A stretch of DNA of 64,000 nt from Chloracidobacterium sp. N (GCF_018304765.1 NZ_CP072642.1:2199819-2263818); one strand, 5' to 3'. Shown: positions 17,600 through 28,083, counted from the first letter of the stretch. A program made the numbers and translations. Notes: generated by a model not told the origin, from the letters alone.

Positions 17600-19717
17600 T
17601 CAGCGCCGGTACTGGCGAAGCGTCCGCGCCAGCTTTTGGTACTCTTTGTTCTGTGGGTCGAGCTGAGTAGCGCGTTCGACGGCTTCGACGGCTTCGGCAT
17701 ATTTCTTTTCAAAGAAGGCGACGACGGCCAGTTGGGCATAGACCATCCCCCGCTCCCGGTCCGTCTTGATCGCGTTGTCCTGCATCAACTTTTCAAGCTG
17801 CTCACGCGCCAGGGCATACTGCTGACGATCAATGAACAACCCGGCCAGGACGAGCCGGGGTGAGACTTCCAGACTTTTCCGGGGCGCTGTGGAGAGCGCC
17901 CCCCGCGCCTCCATCTCGGCTTCATTTGACCGCGCCGCAAACTTGCGTTTGTTGGAAAAGTATTGTTCGGCATAGATCTGCGCCAGGTTGCCGTGGGCGT
18001 AGCAGGCATATTCCGGTTCGGGATCGAGTTCCAGACAACGCTTCTGATTGGCAATGGCCTCGTCCACTTTTCCCTGGCGGTATTGCAGCACACCCAGATT
18101 CTGGTAAGCCGGCCCGTAATCCGGGTGGGAGCGCAGTACGGCATAGACGATGTCTTCCGACTCCACGAAGCGTTCCTGCTCGAACAGGATTTCCGCCTTT
18201 TCGATGCGTAGTTCGGGTGAAGTTGGATTGGCCGTCAGCGCCTCATCCACCACGCGCAGCGCTGACTCGTAGCTGCTGACTTCCCGCAACGAACGTGACT
18301 GCTGCAGGATGGCCGCGACATCCTTCCCACCCCGGCGCGGCCCTGAAGTGTCATCCTTTTCTTCAACAGCCACCGGCCCTGAGCCGGTGCTTACGTAAAA
18401 GACATACAGACCGATGCCAACCACAAAGGCGAGAAGCAGGACTCCCACCCCGGCCACGAGTCCGCCAACAAGCCAGAAATTGGTTCCCGATGCACCAGAC
18501 GGCGCGGCGACGGGGGGACGGGCCGCGGGTGTGGGGAGCGTCGGGGACGGAGGGATGGCCGCCATCGGCGGCGGGGACGGGTTGGGTTGCACAACCGTCC
18601 CCGCCGAAACCGGCGACACACCGGGCATAACCGGCGGACGGAATCCCTCGTGGGGCGCCGGTCGCGGTGGCTGTGCCGTGACCGGCGCTGACGCGCCGGC
18701 CGTGGAAACCGTTGCCCCCTGATACTGGGTGGGTACACTGCCCGGCGGCGGAGAGGCCACCGGCCGGGTGCTCTCCATCACCGCCAGGGCTTTTTCGAGC
18801 TGTGCGGCAAAAGCCCCGGCCGAAGCCGGCCGGTCGGCCGGTCGCTGCGCCAACCCCTGGCGCACAACGGCTTCGATACCCGCCGGAACAGTCACCTGGG
18901 GCGCGGCGACGGACATCGGACGGGGCGGCTCCGACAGCCGAACGACCATCTGGGCCTGCATCGAATCACCGACAAAGGCCCGGGCGCCGGTCAGCATTTC
19001 GTAGGCGACGAGCGCGAGGGAGTACACATCCGAGCGGGCATCCAGCGGGCTGCCCATCACCTGCTCCGGCGACATGTAGTGCGGCGTCCCGACCACGAGG
19101 CCAACCTGCGTCATCGGCACGACGCTTTCCTGTCCGCCAACCGCCTTGGCAATCCCGAAGTCCACGACCTTCACCCGGTCGCCATCCATAACCATGATGT
19201 TGTCCGGTTTGAGGTCGCGGTGAATGACACCCAACTGATGGGCCACATCCAGCGCCCCGGCCACCTGGCGGATGATGTTCACCACCCGCGCCGGCGAAAA
19301 GGGACCCTCCCGTTGCAACAGCCTCGTCAGCGACTGTCCCTGGATGTATTCCATCGCCAGGAACGTCACCCCGGATTCCGTCTGTCCGAAATCGTGAATG
19401 ACGACGGCGTTCGGATGGTTGATGCTGGCCGCCAGCTTGGCCTCCCGCAGAAAACGGCGTCCGGCGTCGGCATCGGCCGCCTCCGGGCGCAGGACTTTCA
19501 CGGCGTCAATCCGCCCCAGGGTGCGGTGGCGCGCCGCATAGACGCTCCCCATGCCACCTTCGCCCAGTTTGGACAGGACTTCATACCGCCCGGCCAACAC
19601 CTGCCCAATGAAGGGATCATCCGGGGCAGCCGCCACGGAAACCAGAGTCGCGCCATCGTGTGGACAAAACTGGGCATTGTCCGGGTACTCGGTCCCACAG
19701 GTTGGGCAGCGTTTCAT
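17600..19717 (-). CDS. Ser/Thr protein kinase with zinc-ribbon and TPR domains
   Basis: A 705-residue Hanks-type kinase. It opens with a zinc-ribbon-like motif (CPTCG...FCPHDG; three Cys), followed by a complete kinase domain (about 44-315): GEGGMGSVY loop, Lys74, HRDLKPDN (166-173) and DFG (186-188). A Pro-rich linker, one membrane helix (VGGLVAGVGVLLLAFVVGIGLYVFYV) and a C-terminal block of TPR repeats (SPELRIEKAEILFEQERF onward) follow. So it is membrane-anchored with TPRs outside or on the far side. It is 97 bases downstream of pfkA and likely autophosphorylates; targets unknown. Confidence 0.95.
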   Translation of the reverse strand: MKRCPTCGTEYPDNAQFCPHDGATLVSVAAAPDDPFIGQVLAGRYEVLSKLGEGGMGSVYAARHRTLGRIDAVKVLRPEAADADAGRRFLREAKLAASINHPNAVVIHDFGQTESGVTFLAMEYIQGQSLTRLLQREGPFSPARVVNIIRQVAGALDVAHQLGVIHRDLKPDNIMVMDGDRVKVVDFGIAKAVGGQESVVPMTQVGLVVGTPHYMSPEQVMGSPLDARSDVYSLALVAYEMLTGARAFVGDSMQAQMVVRLSEPPRPMSVAAPQVTVPAGIEAVVRQGLAQRPADRPASAGAFAAQLEKALAVMESTRPVASPPPGSVPTQYQGATVSTAGASAPVTAQPPRPAPHEGFRPPVMPGVSPVSAGTVVQPNPSPPPMAAIPPSPTLPTPAARPPVAAPSGASGTNFWLVGGLVAGVGVLLLAFVVGIGLYVFYVSTGSGPVAVEEKDDTSGPRRGGKDVAAILQQSRSLREVSSYESALRVVDEALTANPTSPELRIEKAEILFEQERFVESEDIVYAVLRSHPDYGPAYQNLGVLQYRQGKVDEAIANQKRCLELDPEPEYACYAHGNLAQIYAEQYFSNKRKFAARSNEAEMEARGALSTAPRKSLEVSPRLVLAGLFIDRQQYALAREQLEKLMQDNAIKTDRERGMVYAQLAVVAFFEKKYAEAVEAVERATQLDPQNKEYQKLARTLRQYRR

Positions 19718-19814
19718 CGGTTGTCGGGGCCTCGCCTGAAAACATCCTGGTCACGGATGACACAGGCGCAACGCCCATGCCACCCGGCTCTGTCGCACAA
19801 ATGAGACACAGAGT

Positions 19815-20855
19815 TTACCCGAAAAAGACACGCGCTGTCTCATAGAGTTCGTCATCCAGGCGTTTGATGCACGAAACCGCATGCGCAATCGGAACCGAGA
19901 CCATGTGCTGGCCCTGCAGCGCCGCCATGTAACCAAACTCGCCGGCGCGCACCATATCCACGGCCTTGACGCCCAGCCGGGTCGCCAGCAACCGGTCATA
20001 GGCCGTCGGTACGCCGCCGCGCTGCGTGTAGCCCAGCACCGTCACCCGCGTTTCAATGCCTGTCAGTTCCTCGATCTTCTGCGCCAGCAGGTGCCCGATG
20101 CCCCCCAGCCGGGTGTGCTGAAAAACCCGCTCCCGTTCTTCCGCCGTGAGAAAATCTTCGTCGGGATGCGGGTGGGCATCCTCGGCCACGACAATGATGG
20201 AAAAAAACCGCCCCAGTGACTTCCGGTGATTGAGAATCTGGCACACCTCGCTGATCCGAAACGGATGCTCCGGGACGAGGATGATGTCCGCCCCGCCGGC
20301 AATCCCGGCCCCGGCCGCAATCCATCCGGCATGGCGTCCCATGACTTCGACCACCATGACGCGGTCGTGGGATTCCGCCGTGGTGTGCAGCCGGTCAATG
20401 GCCTCGGTCGCCACGGACAGCGCCGTGTCGAAGCCAAAGGTCATGTCCGTCCCGCACAGATCGTTGTCAATCGTCTTTGGCACGCCGACAATCGGATAGT
20501 CATACCGGCGGTGCATGTCCAGCGCGGCGCTGAGGGTGCCTTCGCCGCCGATGACCACCAGCGCATCGAGTTCGTACTTGCGCCAGTTGGCGCGTACCCG
20601 CTCGGCCACCTCATCGGTTTCCAGGGGATTGATCCGTGACGTGCCGAGAATCGTCCCGCCGCGGGGCAGGATGCCCGAAATGGAATACCGGGTCAGTGGC
20701 TCAACCCGCCCGTGAATGAGACCGTTCCATCCCTGATGAATGCCCAGCACCCGTATCCCGTACTGCATGGCGCGACGAACGACGGCACGCAGCGCGGCAT
20801 TGAGTCCGGGGGCATCCCCACCACCGGTCAACACACCCAACGTACGAACTTCCAT
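19815..20855 (-). CDS. pfkA: 6-phosphofructokinase, group III type
   Basis: A 346-residue phosphofructokinase for the committed step of glycolysis. It has the nucleotide loop GGGDAPGLNA (11-20), PKTIDNDL (126-133, catalytic Asp), the GRHAGW substrate segment and YTQRGG. The donor-deciding residues are mixed: GGEGT (Gly at the E. coli 104 position) favours ATP, while Lys127 (E. coli 124) is the residue seen in PPi enzymes; this Gly+Lys pair is known in ATP-dependent actinobacterial group III enzymes, so ATP use is likely but not certain. AGGGAG precedes the ATG. Confidence 0.93.
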   Translation of the reverse strand: MEVRTLGVLTGGGDAPGLNAALRAVVRRAMQYGIRVLGIHQGWNGLIHGRVEPLTRYSISGILPRGGTILGTSRINPLETDEVAERVRANWRKYELDALVVIGGEGTLSAALDMHRRYDYPIVGVPKTIDNDLCGTDMTFGFDTALSVATEAIDRLHTTAESHDRVMVVEVMGRHAGWIAAGAGIAGGADIILVPEHPFRISEVCQILNHRKSLGRFFSIIVVAEDAHPHPDEDFLTAEERERVFQHTRLGGIGHLLAQKIEELTGIETRVTVLGYTQRGGVPTAYDRLLATRLGVKAVDMVRAGEFGYMAALQGQHMVSVPIAHAVSCIKRLDDELYETARVFFG

Positions 20856-21076
20856 GACGCTCCCTTTCCCTGTTTATCCCAAAGTCGCCAGGCGCAGGTG
20901 ACACCCCGGCGGGCACCCGACGCGCTCCCCCACTATAGCAAAGCGCCAGGGGCATTCCGTTTCACCAGTGTGACATTTCGCACATTTGACCTCCATACCG
21001 CAGCCTGCACATGACTGACGCGCACCCGCCGGCAACCGGCTGGCAACCGCCACCACCGCCCATCGCCAACCCATCT

Positions 21077-21853
21077 TCAGGCGCGGCGCAGCGCCCGTTC
21101 CCAGCGGTGCAGGGCGCTGAGCAGCAGCAATGTGATCGGGGGAAACAGCAGCCCGTCATGGACGGCATCAAAAACCGGGAACAGCGCGTTCGGACGCCGG
21201 TTGACAAGCGTCCCCAGCCAGTATCCGATCACCAGCGCCGAAGCGTAACCGGCCAGAAGCAGACCGACGACGGCGCTTCGGCTGAAGGGCTGCGCCGGGA
21301 CGGAGGGCGCGGTCACGGAAAGCAGGGTCTGCCGGTAGGTGTAATGCTCCAGCATCACCCACAGCCGCCGCCCCAGAAACCACAGGCTGAACAGGCAGGC
21401 GCCCCACAGGACAAGCCGCACAACGAGATCATCCGGCCCAAACAGCAGGGAGGGCTGGACGGCCGTGGCCGCCAGCGTCGAAAACCAGCCCACCACGACA
21501 AACAGTACGGCTTCCGCCCGAAACTCGGCCTCCCGGCGCTCGGCTTCGAGCATGTCGTTGATGATGCTCTCGATGCGAATCTTGTAGGCCCGCGCCCGCG
21601 CTGCCCGCCGCCGGCGGCTTTCACGCGGACGTGGCGGTGGCGGCGCAACCGACTCGCCCCGGTCATACCGCGCCCGCAACTCCGGGTTGCCCAGCACCCG
21701 GTAGGCCGCCGTGATTTCCGCAAAGCGCGCGGCCGCATCCGGCAACTGGCTTACATCGGGATGATACAACCGCGCCAGCCGGCGAAAAGCGGACCGGATT
21801 TCATCTGGCGAAGCCTCACGGGACACGCCCAGGGTTGCGTAGAAGTCCCCCAT
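21077..21853 (-). CDS. J-domain membrane protein
   Basis: A 258-residue protein with an N-terminal J-domain (residues 3-65; [33 protein letters not shown]) carrying the HPD motif that stimulates DnaK ATPase. A Pro/Arg-rich linker and a charged helix precede three or four membrane helices ([51 protein letters not shown]; a further helix near [14 protein letters not shown]). It probably recruits DnaK to the inner membrane. The membrane part is unrecognised. Confidence 0.85.
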   Translation of the reverse strand: MGDFYATLGVSREASPDEIRSAFRRLARLYHPDVSQLPDAAARFAEITAAYRVLGNPELRARYDRGESVAPPPPRPRESRRRRAARARAYKIRIESIINDMLEAERREAEFRAEAVLFVVVGWFSTLAATAVQPSLLFGPDDLVVRLVLWGACLFSLWFLGRRLWVMLEHYTYRQTLLSVTAPSVPAQPFSRSAVVGLLLAGYASALVIGYWLGTLVNRRPNALFPVFDAVHDGLLFPPITLLLLSALHRWERALRRA

Positions 21854-22121
21854 AACGCCACATGCGGGTCACAGTAAAATGGTGGGTGCGATCAGGCGTG
21901 GATTGACCCCGATGGTGCCGCCCGATGCGCGTGAATTCTAGCGCAACCGGGTGGCATCGGACGACAGCTTTGCACGTTGCGCCCATCGCGGGTCTCTGCC
22001 CGGCAGTTTCGCCTTTTTCCAACCATCCAGTACACTGGAGATGTATCCAGCACCGGCCTTGGGCACCGGCCATGTACGCCTGCCTGACGCCAGGACCCGT
22101 TATCCGTGGAGAACCTGCCCT

Positions 22122-22892
22122 ATGTCTCTGCCTGATGCCCGAACGGCCGTGCGCGAGCACCTGGCCGGACGGTTGTCGTCTGCAACGCTTTTCCGCAGCC
22201 TTATGACACATCCCGACTGGCACGTGCCGGTGTACATCAGCACCGAGGGCGAAGCGGCCGTGATGACCTTCGTGGATGCCGCCGGCGAACGTTGGATCAA
22301 AGTGTTTACTGACCTGGCCGCCGTCGAAGCCTGGGCTGAACAGTCCGGGGGCGCTCCCGATCAACAGTGCGTCGTCACGGACGGCGCCAACCTCTTCGGC
22401 GCCCTCGACGACACCCTGGCCGGCGTCGAAATCAATCCCGGACTGCCCGAAGGCGTTCACTATCAGCAGGCACACCTCCCGCTCCTGCGCCAGTGGGCCC
22501 GGATCGTGGAACTCGAAAGCGCCCTGGAAACGATTGACACGGGGGAAACCCCCATCGGGCTGCTGCGCGACTACGATGCCTATGTGCTCGTCCTGAAACG
22601 AACCGGCGCCGACACGGCCCAGTTGGTGCTGGCCCCCGATGCCGACGGACGCCTGCTTGCCGCCGTCTTCACCGCCGAAGACACCCTGGCCGCGTTCTTC
22701 GACCAGGTGCTCGCCACGGCCGACTTCGAGCCGATTCCCGTACGGGTCAACGGCATGCAACTTTTCGGACAACTCCAGGCGCTGCCTCTCGACGGCCTGG
22801 TGTTCAACTGTAGCGGCCCGACACCACCCCGCGCCTTCGGCAAACGGCTGGCGGCGTATGTCCTCGCAGCGGACGACGAAACCGCCCGCTAG
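22122..22892 (+). CDS. SseB-like domain protein
   Basis: A 256-residue protein. Residues 10-100 resemble the SseB N-terminal domain (VPVYISTEGEAAVMTFVDAAGERWIKVFTDLAAVEAWAEQSGG, i.e. the usual 'value, then bounded by F-T-D/S' layout); the rest may be a second related unit (VRVNGMQLFGQLQALPLDGLVFNCSG). SseB-type domains occur in secretion-linked and housekeeping proteins of unknown biochemistry. ATG at 22122 has GGAG about ten bases upstream; it is convergent with the ROK gene. Confidence 0.6.
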   Translation: MSLPDARTAVREHLAGRLSSATLFRSLMTHPDWHVPVYISTEGEAAVMTFVDAAGERWIKVFTDLAAVEAWAEQSGGAPDQQCVVTDGANLFGALDDTLAGVEINPGLPEGVHYQQAHLPLLRQWARIVELESALETIDTGETPIGLLRDYDAYVLVLKRTGADTAQLVLAPDADGRLLAAVFTAEDTLAAFFDQVLATADFEPIPVRVNGMQLFGQLQALPLDGLVFNCSGPTPPRAFGKRLAAYVLAADDETAR

Positions 22893-22903
22893 GGACTGCC
22901 GGA

Positions 22904-23863
22904 TTACCGCCCGGCGGCCGTGGACAAGGCCTGACAGGCCGCCTGGGCAGCCCCCACCGCCGCGCCAACCGTGGCCGGCAGCAGGCGGCAGACGGCCAGC
23001 GCCGAAGGTGCTGTCCGGCGCTCGACTTCCTCACGTACCGGAGCGAGCAGAACCTCGCCGGCGGAAACCAGCTCGCCCCCGACAATCAGCAACTCAGGAT
23101 TGAGCAGGTTGATGAGGCGCGCCGCCGCCATGCCCAGGTGAACCCCGGCACGGGCAATGATGACCTGCGCCAACTCGTCCCCCAGGCGCGCCATGGTGAG
23201 CAGGTCTTCAAGACCGATTTCCCGGTCACGCGGGATGCCGCGCCGTGAGAGCGAAGAGGTACGGTCACGGTACATCCGCTCCTTGGCCCGCCGAATCAGT
23301 CCTTCGCCGCCGACCCGTTCCTGCAGGGTGAGGTCGCCGTCCACATCCACCGAATCGTAGCCAATCGCGCCGGCAATGCCCGTTGCCCCGCTCCAGAGTC
23401 GCCCATCATGGAGCATGGCCGCTGAAAGTTCCGACCCGACTTCGACATAGACCACCGTCTGGCAGCCCCGGGCCACACCGCACCGGTATTCGCCCATCAG
23501 GGCCGCCGTCGCCCGCGAGACCAGGTGGGCTGTCCCCAGGGTGCCACACGGCCGCAGCTCATCCAACGCCACGGCCGACCAGAGCGTGTTGGACTCACAC
23601 CGGTCCGTCGCCCGGTTGAGGCTGCCCGGCAAGGCCAGCCCGACACCGCCAAACAAAGCCGGCTCGGACTCGGTCGCCAGCAGTTCGGCGATGAGCGCCC
23701 GCACGGCAGCCACGGCTTCCGCTGGCGCATGCCCGGTCAGCGGCCGCTGACGCTGCGTGACGACTTCCCCATTCGCTTCACAGACAATGCCCCGGAGAAA
23801 GGTGGCCGCGCACTCTACCCCCATCCACAAGCGCCCGTCTGTCGCGTCTGATGCATGTGCCAT
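22904..23863 (-). CDS. ROK-family protein, catalytically degenerate
   Basis: A 319-residue protein with the overall ROK (sugar kinase/repressor) layout: ALMGEYRCGVARGCQTVVYVEVGSE in the middle, LINLLNPELLIVGGELVSAGEVLLAPVREEVERR near the end. But key motifs are lost: the N-terminal phosphate loop DxGGT reads VECAAT, the catalytic ND reads RA (about 117-118), GTGIGGG reads GSELSAA, EIGH reads AIGY, and the zinc CxCGxxGC is absent. No helix-turn-helix precedes it either. So it is probably neither kinase nor repressor in the usual sense. Start at ATG 23863; the extended frame would overlap the VWA gene. Confidence 0.75.
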   Translation of the reverse strand: MAHASDATDGRLWMGVECAATFLRGIVCEANGEVVTQRQRPLTGHAPAEAVAAVRALIAELLATESEPALFGGVGLALPGSLNRATDRCESNTLWSAVALDELRPCGTLGTAHLVSRATAALMGEYRCGVARGCQTVVYVEVGSELSAAMLHDGRLWSGATGIAGAIGYDSVDVDGDLTLQERVGGEGLIRRAKERMYRDRTSSLSRRGIPRDREIGLEDLLTMARLGDELAQVIIARAGVHLGMAAARLINLLNPELLIVGGELVSAGEVLLAPVREEVERRTAPSALAVCRLLPATVGAAVGAAQAACQALSTAAGR

Positions 23864-24000
23864 AGTGCTACTATTGCCTACGCCAAAGGATGTTTGGGGA
23901 CATCCGACACGGCACGTACCGACATCGGATACCCAGCATAGCAAACGGCCGGGTGCGGCCACCAATACCGAAGTCTTCGCCAATACCGGAAGCCCTGCCT

Positions 24001-24990
24001 GTGAAACCGTCAAACCGTCTGACTCCCGCCCCTGGTATTCTGCCGGAAAGGCTGCCCCGGCGCGCGTTCCTGCTGCGGGCCGGCCTGGGATTGATCTGCG
24101 GACTGGGGCTGGGCCGGGACGCCCGCCAGCGTGTCTGGGGACAGTCGGGGCGGGCTGGAGACGCCCCGGTACCGTACCTCTCGCTCACGGTCATTGCGCA
24201 GGTGCCCACGCCGGAAGCTCCCCCAACCCGCCTGACGACAACCGATCTGACCCTGTATGACGCCGGGGTGGAGCAGGTCATCGAAAGCATCGAGCCGGAC
24301 CCATCGGCGGCAACGATCGTCTTTCTGGCTGACAACTCGGCCACGTTCCAGGTCGAAGTCGGTGATATGGAGCAGAAGGCGCGTTCGCTTATCCGGGAAC
24401 TCTTTACCGGCGACCGGCTGATGCTTGTCGGCTACGCCAAAGCGCCGGAAATTCTGTGTGATCTGACAGACGACGCGGCACAGCTCGTCGCCGGAGCCAA
24501 GCTCTTCCGCAAAAGCTCCGCGCCACGCCTCTACGATGCGCTTCTGGCCGTGACCGAAGATGTCTTCCGTCCGGCGACGACCGTCAGCAAGCGTGTCATT
24601 GTCCTGCTGTCAGACGGCTATGACGAAGGCTCCCAAACCTCGTTTGAAGCGGCGCTGGCGGCCCTTCAGTCGGCAGACGTGGTGGTGTATGCCATGCAGG
24701 CGCAGGACCGGACGTACGGCGCGCCCCGCGCCAGACGGCTCGGCCCGAAGCCGGCCGAGGCCCTCCGGCTGCTGACCGAGGGCACGGGCGGGCGCAGCTT
24801 CAAGCTGGATGAAGCCCAGGCCGCGGCCGTACTGACCGATGAAGTGCGGCGGCGCTGGTTTCGCCTGCGTTACAACCCGCAGGCGGTGAACAGCACGACG
24901 GCCCGCCGGCTGTTTCTGGTGGCGGCCAATGACCAGGTGGTGCTGCGCGCCAAGAAAACCCAGCCGCCGCCATCCACAATCCTGAAGTAA
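24001..24990 (+). CDS. VWFA-related (acidobacterial type) secreted protein
   Basis: A 329-residue protein with a twin-arginine-like leader (PRRAFLLRAGLGLICGLGLG) and a von Willebrand A-like fold. It carries the lineage-typical prelude in which a declared field is followed by 'DLTLYDAGVEQVIESIE', then VFLADNSATFQ as a MIDAS-like DxSxT, SKRVIVLLSDGYDEGS and VVVYAMQAQD. This matches the 'VWFA-related acidobacterial' family (TIGR03436). GTG 24001 is chosen because GGAAG precedes it by eight bases and it gives the leader; function in the family is unknown. It ends eight bases before the dnaK promoter. Confidence 0.82.
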   Translation: MKPSNRLTPAPGILPERLPRRAFLLRAGLGLICGLGLGRDARQRVWGQSGRAGDAPVPYLSLTVIAQVPTPEAPPTRLTTTDLTLYDAGVEQVIESIEPDPSAATIVFLADNSATFQVEVGDMEQKARSLIRELFTGDRLMLVGYAKAPEILCDLTDDAAQLVAGAKLFRKSSAPRLYDALLAVTEDVFRPATTVSKRVIVLLSDGYDEGSQTSFEAALAALQSADVVVYAMQAQDRTYGAPRARRLGPKPAEALRLLTEGTGGRSFKLDEAQAAAVLTDEVRRRWFRLRYNPQAVNSTTARRLFLVAANDQVVLRAKKTQPPPSTILK

Positions 24991-24996
24991 GAAAAA

Positions 24997-25026
24997 GTTG
25001 ACAGCACCATACTCAAATCTTATAGT
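24997..25026 (+). promoter_or_regulatory. dnaK promoter with overlapping HAIR-like operator
   Basis: TTGACA (24998-25003) and TATAGT (25021-25026) are 17 bp apart, a near-consensus housekeeping promoter. Over the -35 lies GTTGACA-N7-ACTCAAA (24997-25017), which aligns with the HspR box CTTGAGT-N7-ACTCAAG at 10 of 14 positions with exact spacing. HspR is encoded three genes downstream, so repression by HspR plus DnaK is likely. No CIRCE element is seen. Confidence 0.7.
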
Positions 25027-25131
25027 CCCACACAGGACACTTCCAATGCCGGCCGGTGAGCGTCACGACGCTCTCCAGCGGTGTTTGGTGAGCCTGATTT
25101 CAACGATTGTGTGGAGTGCAACAGGAAAGCC

Positions 25132-27033
25132 ATGGGGAAAATCATTGGCATTGACTTGGGAACGACCAACTCGGTGGTCGCCGTGATGGAAGGCGGCGAG
25201 CCGATCGTCATCACGAACTCGGAAGGGGCGCGGACGACGCCTTCCGTCGTGGCCTTTACCAAAGACGGAAGCCGCCTGGTGGGACAGGTTGCCAAACGTC
25301 AGGCGGTCACCAATCCCGAAAACACGTTTTACTCCGTCAAACGCTTCATCGGCCGGCGTTTCAACGAGGTCAAAGGCGAGGTCAGGCAGGTGCCGTACAA
25401 GGTGATGGAAGGTCCGAACGGCGACGTGCGCCTGGTCGGTGGCGGGAAAGAGTGGGCGCCGCCGGAGATTTCCGCCATGGTTTTGCAGAAGCTCAAGACG
25501 GCGGCGGAAGACTACCTGGGGCAGCCCGTCACCGAGGCGGTGATTACCGTCCCGGCGTACTTCAACGATGCCCAGCGTCAGGCCACCAAGGATGCCGGCA
25601 GGATCGCCGGTCTCGAAGTCAAGCGGATCGTCAACGAGCCGACGGCGGCGGCGCTGGCCTACGGGCTGGACAAGAAAAAGGATGAGACCATTGCCGTCTT
25701 TGACTTTGGCGGCGGCACATTCGACATCTCCATTCTCGAAGTCGGTGAAGGCGTGGTCGAAGTCAAGTCCACGAATGGCGACACGCACCTCGGCGGCGAC
25801 GATGTGGACGAGTGCCTGATCAACTGGATCGTCAGCGAGTTCAGGAAGGACCAGGGTATTGATCTGACGGCCGACAAGATGGCACTCCAGCGGCTGAAGG
25901 AAGCCGCCGAAAAGGCCAAGATCGAGCTGTCGTCGGCGATGGAGACCGAAATCAACCTGCCCTTCATCACGGCGGACGCCTCCGGGCCCAAGCACCTGGT
26001 GATGAAGCTGACGCGGGCGAAGTTCGAGCAACTCGTTGACCATATCCTCCAGCGGACGCTCGAACCCTGCCGCAAGGCGCTTGAAGATGCCGGGCTGAAG
26101 CCCTCCCAGATTGACGAAGTGATTCTGGTGGGCGGCTCGACGCGCATTCCCAAGGTGCAGCAGATGGTCAAGGAGTTCTTCGGCAAGGAGCCGAACCGTT
26201 CGGTCAACCCGGATGAGGTTGTGGCCATCGGGGCGGCCGTCCAGGCCGGGGTGCTGGCCGGCGATGTCAAGGACCTGCTCCTGCTCGATGTCACACCGCT
26301 CAGCCTGGGGATCGAAACGCTCGGCGGCGTCAACACCGTCATGATCCCGCGCAACACGACGATCCCGACGCGCAAGAGCGAAATCTTCTCGACAGCCAGC
26401 GACAACCAGACGTCGGTCGAAGTCCACGTCCTCCAGGGCGAACGCCCCATGGCCCGCGACAACCGGACGCTCGGCATGTTCCGTCTGGTGGACATTCCCC
26501 CGGCGCCGCGTGGTGTGCCGCAAATCGAAGTCACCTTCGACATTGACGCCAACGGCATCGTCAACGTCACGGCCAAGGACCTTGGGACGGGCCGCGAACA
26601 GAAGATTACCGTCACCTCCGGTTCGGGTCTGAGCAAGGAAGACATTGACCGGATGGTGCGCGAAGCCGAGTCCAACGCCGCCAAGGACCGCGAACTGCGC
26701 GAGCGCATCGAAACCAAGAACAAGCTCGACTCCCTGATTTACTCGACCGAGAAGCTCATTGCCGACAACCGCGAGAAAATCGAAGCGGCAACGCTTTCCG
26801 AAATCGAGGGGGTTCTGTCCGAGGCCAAATCGAAACTCGAAACCGCATCGCTTTCCGAACTCAACAGCCTGTATGACCGCCTGACCAAGGCGACGTACAA
26901 GGTTTCGGAAGCCATGTACAAAGACGCCGCCGGCAGCCGCGCGGCTGGCGCCGGGGCCAGCGGCACCGAACCCGGCAAGGGCGATGACAACGTCATTGAC
27001 GCGGAATACGTGGACGTGGATGACAAGCGGTAG
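25132..27033 (+). CDS. dnaK: Molecular chaperone DnaK (Hsp70)
   Basis: A 633-residue Hsp70. The ATPase domain starts [21 protein letters not shown] and has [52 protein letters not shown]; the substrate domain has [18 protein letters not shown] and [28 protein letters not shown]; the lid follows. The tail ends in EYVDVDD like the usual EEVKDDDK. It binds exposed hydrophobic peptides, driven by ATP with J-protein and GrpE. AGGA is five bases before ATG 25132. grpE is not next to it. Confidence 0.98.
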   Translation: MGKIIGIDLGTTNSVVAVMEGGEPIVITNSEGARTTPSVVAFTKDGSRLVGQVAKRQAVTNPENTFYSVKRFIGRRFNEVKGEVRQVPYKVMEGPNGDVRLVGGGKEWAPPEISAMVLQKLKTAAEDYLGQPVTEAVITVPAYFNDAQRQATKDAGRIAGLEVKRIVNEPTAAALAYGLDKKKDETIAVFDFGGGTFDISILEVGEGVVEVKSTNGDTHLGGDDVDECLINWIVSEFRKDQGIDLTADKMALQRLKEAAEKAKIELSSAMETEINLPFITADASGPKHLVMKLTRAKFEQLVDHILQRTLEPCRKALEDAGLKPSQIDEVILVGGSTRIPKVQQMVKEFFGKEPNRSVNPDEVVAIGAAVQAGVLAGDVKDLLLLDVTPLSLGIETLGGVNTVMIPRNTTIPTRKSEIFSTASDNQTSVEVHVLQGERPMARDNRTLGMFRLVDIPPAPRGVPQIEVTFDIDANGIVNVTAKDLGTGREQKITVTSGSGLSKEDIDRMVREAESNAAKDRELRERIETKNKLDSLIYSTEKLIADNREKIEAATLSEIEGVLSEAKSKLETASLSELNSLYDRLTKATYKVSEAMYKDAAGSRAAGAGASGTEPGKGDDNVIDAEYVDVDDKR

Positions 27034-27141
27034 GGACCCGCGCGCCGGGGCCGGGGCCGCCCCTCCCGACGCCAGGTGCGGCAGGGATGCACGGTCCCGG
27101 CGGCGCGGCCCGGTTCTTCAAGTGTGGTCACGGAGGCGACC

Positions 27142-28083
27142 ATGGCGAAGCAGGACTATTACGCGACGCTCGGCGTTCCCAAAACCGCTTCGGCCGAAGA
27201 AATCAAGAAGGCTTACCGTCGGCTGGCGCGCAAGTATCACCCGGATGTCAACCCGGGTGACAAGGCTGCCGAGGAAAAATTCAAAAGCATCTCCGAGGCG
27301 TTCGACGTGCTGGGCGACGAAGAAAAGCGCAAGGTGTATGACCGGTTCGGCGTGTACACCGAAGCCCATGCCGAGGCAGCCAGACGTGGGGCGGACGGGG
27401 GCGGCATGCCCTTCGACTTCTCGACGTTCGACTTTGGCAGCGCCACCGGCGGAGCCTCGTTCCGGGACATCTTTGCCGAGATGTTCGGCGGCGGCCGCGC
27501 CACCGGCCGGAGTCCTTTCCCGCAGGCCGGACGTGACATCGAACAGACCGTCTCGATTACCTTCGAGCAGGCCATGGAAGGCACAACGGTCAAAGTCGCG
27601 CTGCCGCCCATGGCCGGGCGCCCGGCTGAAACCATCACGGCCCGCATTCCGGCCGGTGTGGACAACGGTTCAAAGGTGCGCATTGCCGGCAAAGGCTACC
27701 CCGGCGTCAATGGCGGGCCGCCCGGCGACCTCTACCTGGTGACCAACGTCGGGTCACATCCCTTCTTCACGCGCAAGGGGGACAACATTTACTGCACCGT
27801 GCCGATCACCGTGCCGGAAGCGGCGCTGGGCGCCAGAATCGAAGTCCCGACGGTTGGGGGCAAGGCGCAGTTGCGCATTCCACCCGGAACACAATCCGGG
27901 CAGAAGTTCCGCCTCCGTGAAAAGGGCTTCCCGGTGCTGCGCAGTCCCGGACAGCGCGGCGACCAGTTTGTGGAAGTCAAAATCGTCCTGCCGGCGATCA
28001 TCAGCGAAGAAACCAAGGAACTGCTGCGCCAGTACGAGCGCCTGAACCCGGAAAACCCACGCAAGTCACTCGGCGTCGAGTGA
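27142..28083 (+). CDS. J-protein, DnaJ/CbpA type without zinc fingers
   Basis: A 313-residue DnaK co-chaperone. The N-terminal J-domain ([37 protein letters not shown] present) is followed by a G/F-rich stretch ([26 protein letters not shown]) and two beta-sandwich substrate-binding domains ([50 protein letters not shown]). The CxxCxGxG zinc repeats of true DnaJ are absent, so it is CbpA/DnaJ type II. GGAGG precedes ATG 27142. Co-transcribed with dnaK and hspR. Confidence 0.93.
   Translation: MAKQDYYATLGVPKTASAEEIKKAYRRLARKYHPDVNPGDKAAEEKFKSISEAFDVLGDEEKRKVYDRFGVYTEAHAEAARRGADGGGMPFDFSTFDFGSATGGASFRDIFAEMFGGGRATGRSPFPQAGRDIEQTVSITFEQAMEGTTVKVALPPMAGRPAETITARIPAGVDNGSKVRIAGKGYPGVNGGPPGDLYLVTNVGSHPFFTRKGDNIYCTVPITVPEAALGARIEVPTVGGKAQLRIPPGTQSGQKFRLREKGFPVLRSPGQRGDQFVEVKIVLPAIISEETKELLRQYERLNPENPRKSLGVE

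Noticed and set aside
25063-26523. A 486-codon minus-strand open frame
   Set aside because: Antisense to dnaK; long antisense frames over GC-rich dnaK are common and not genes.
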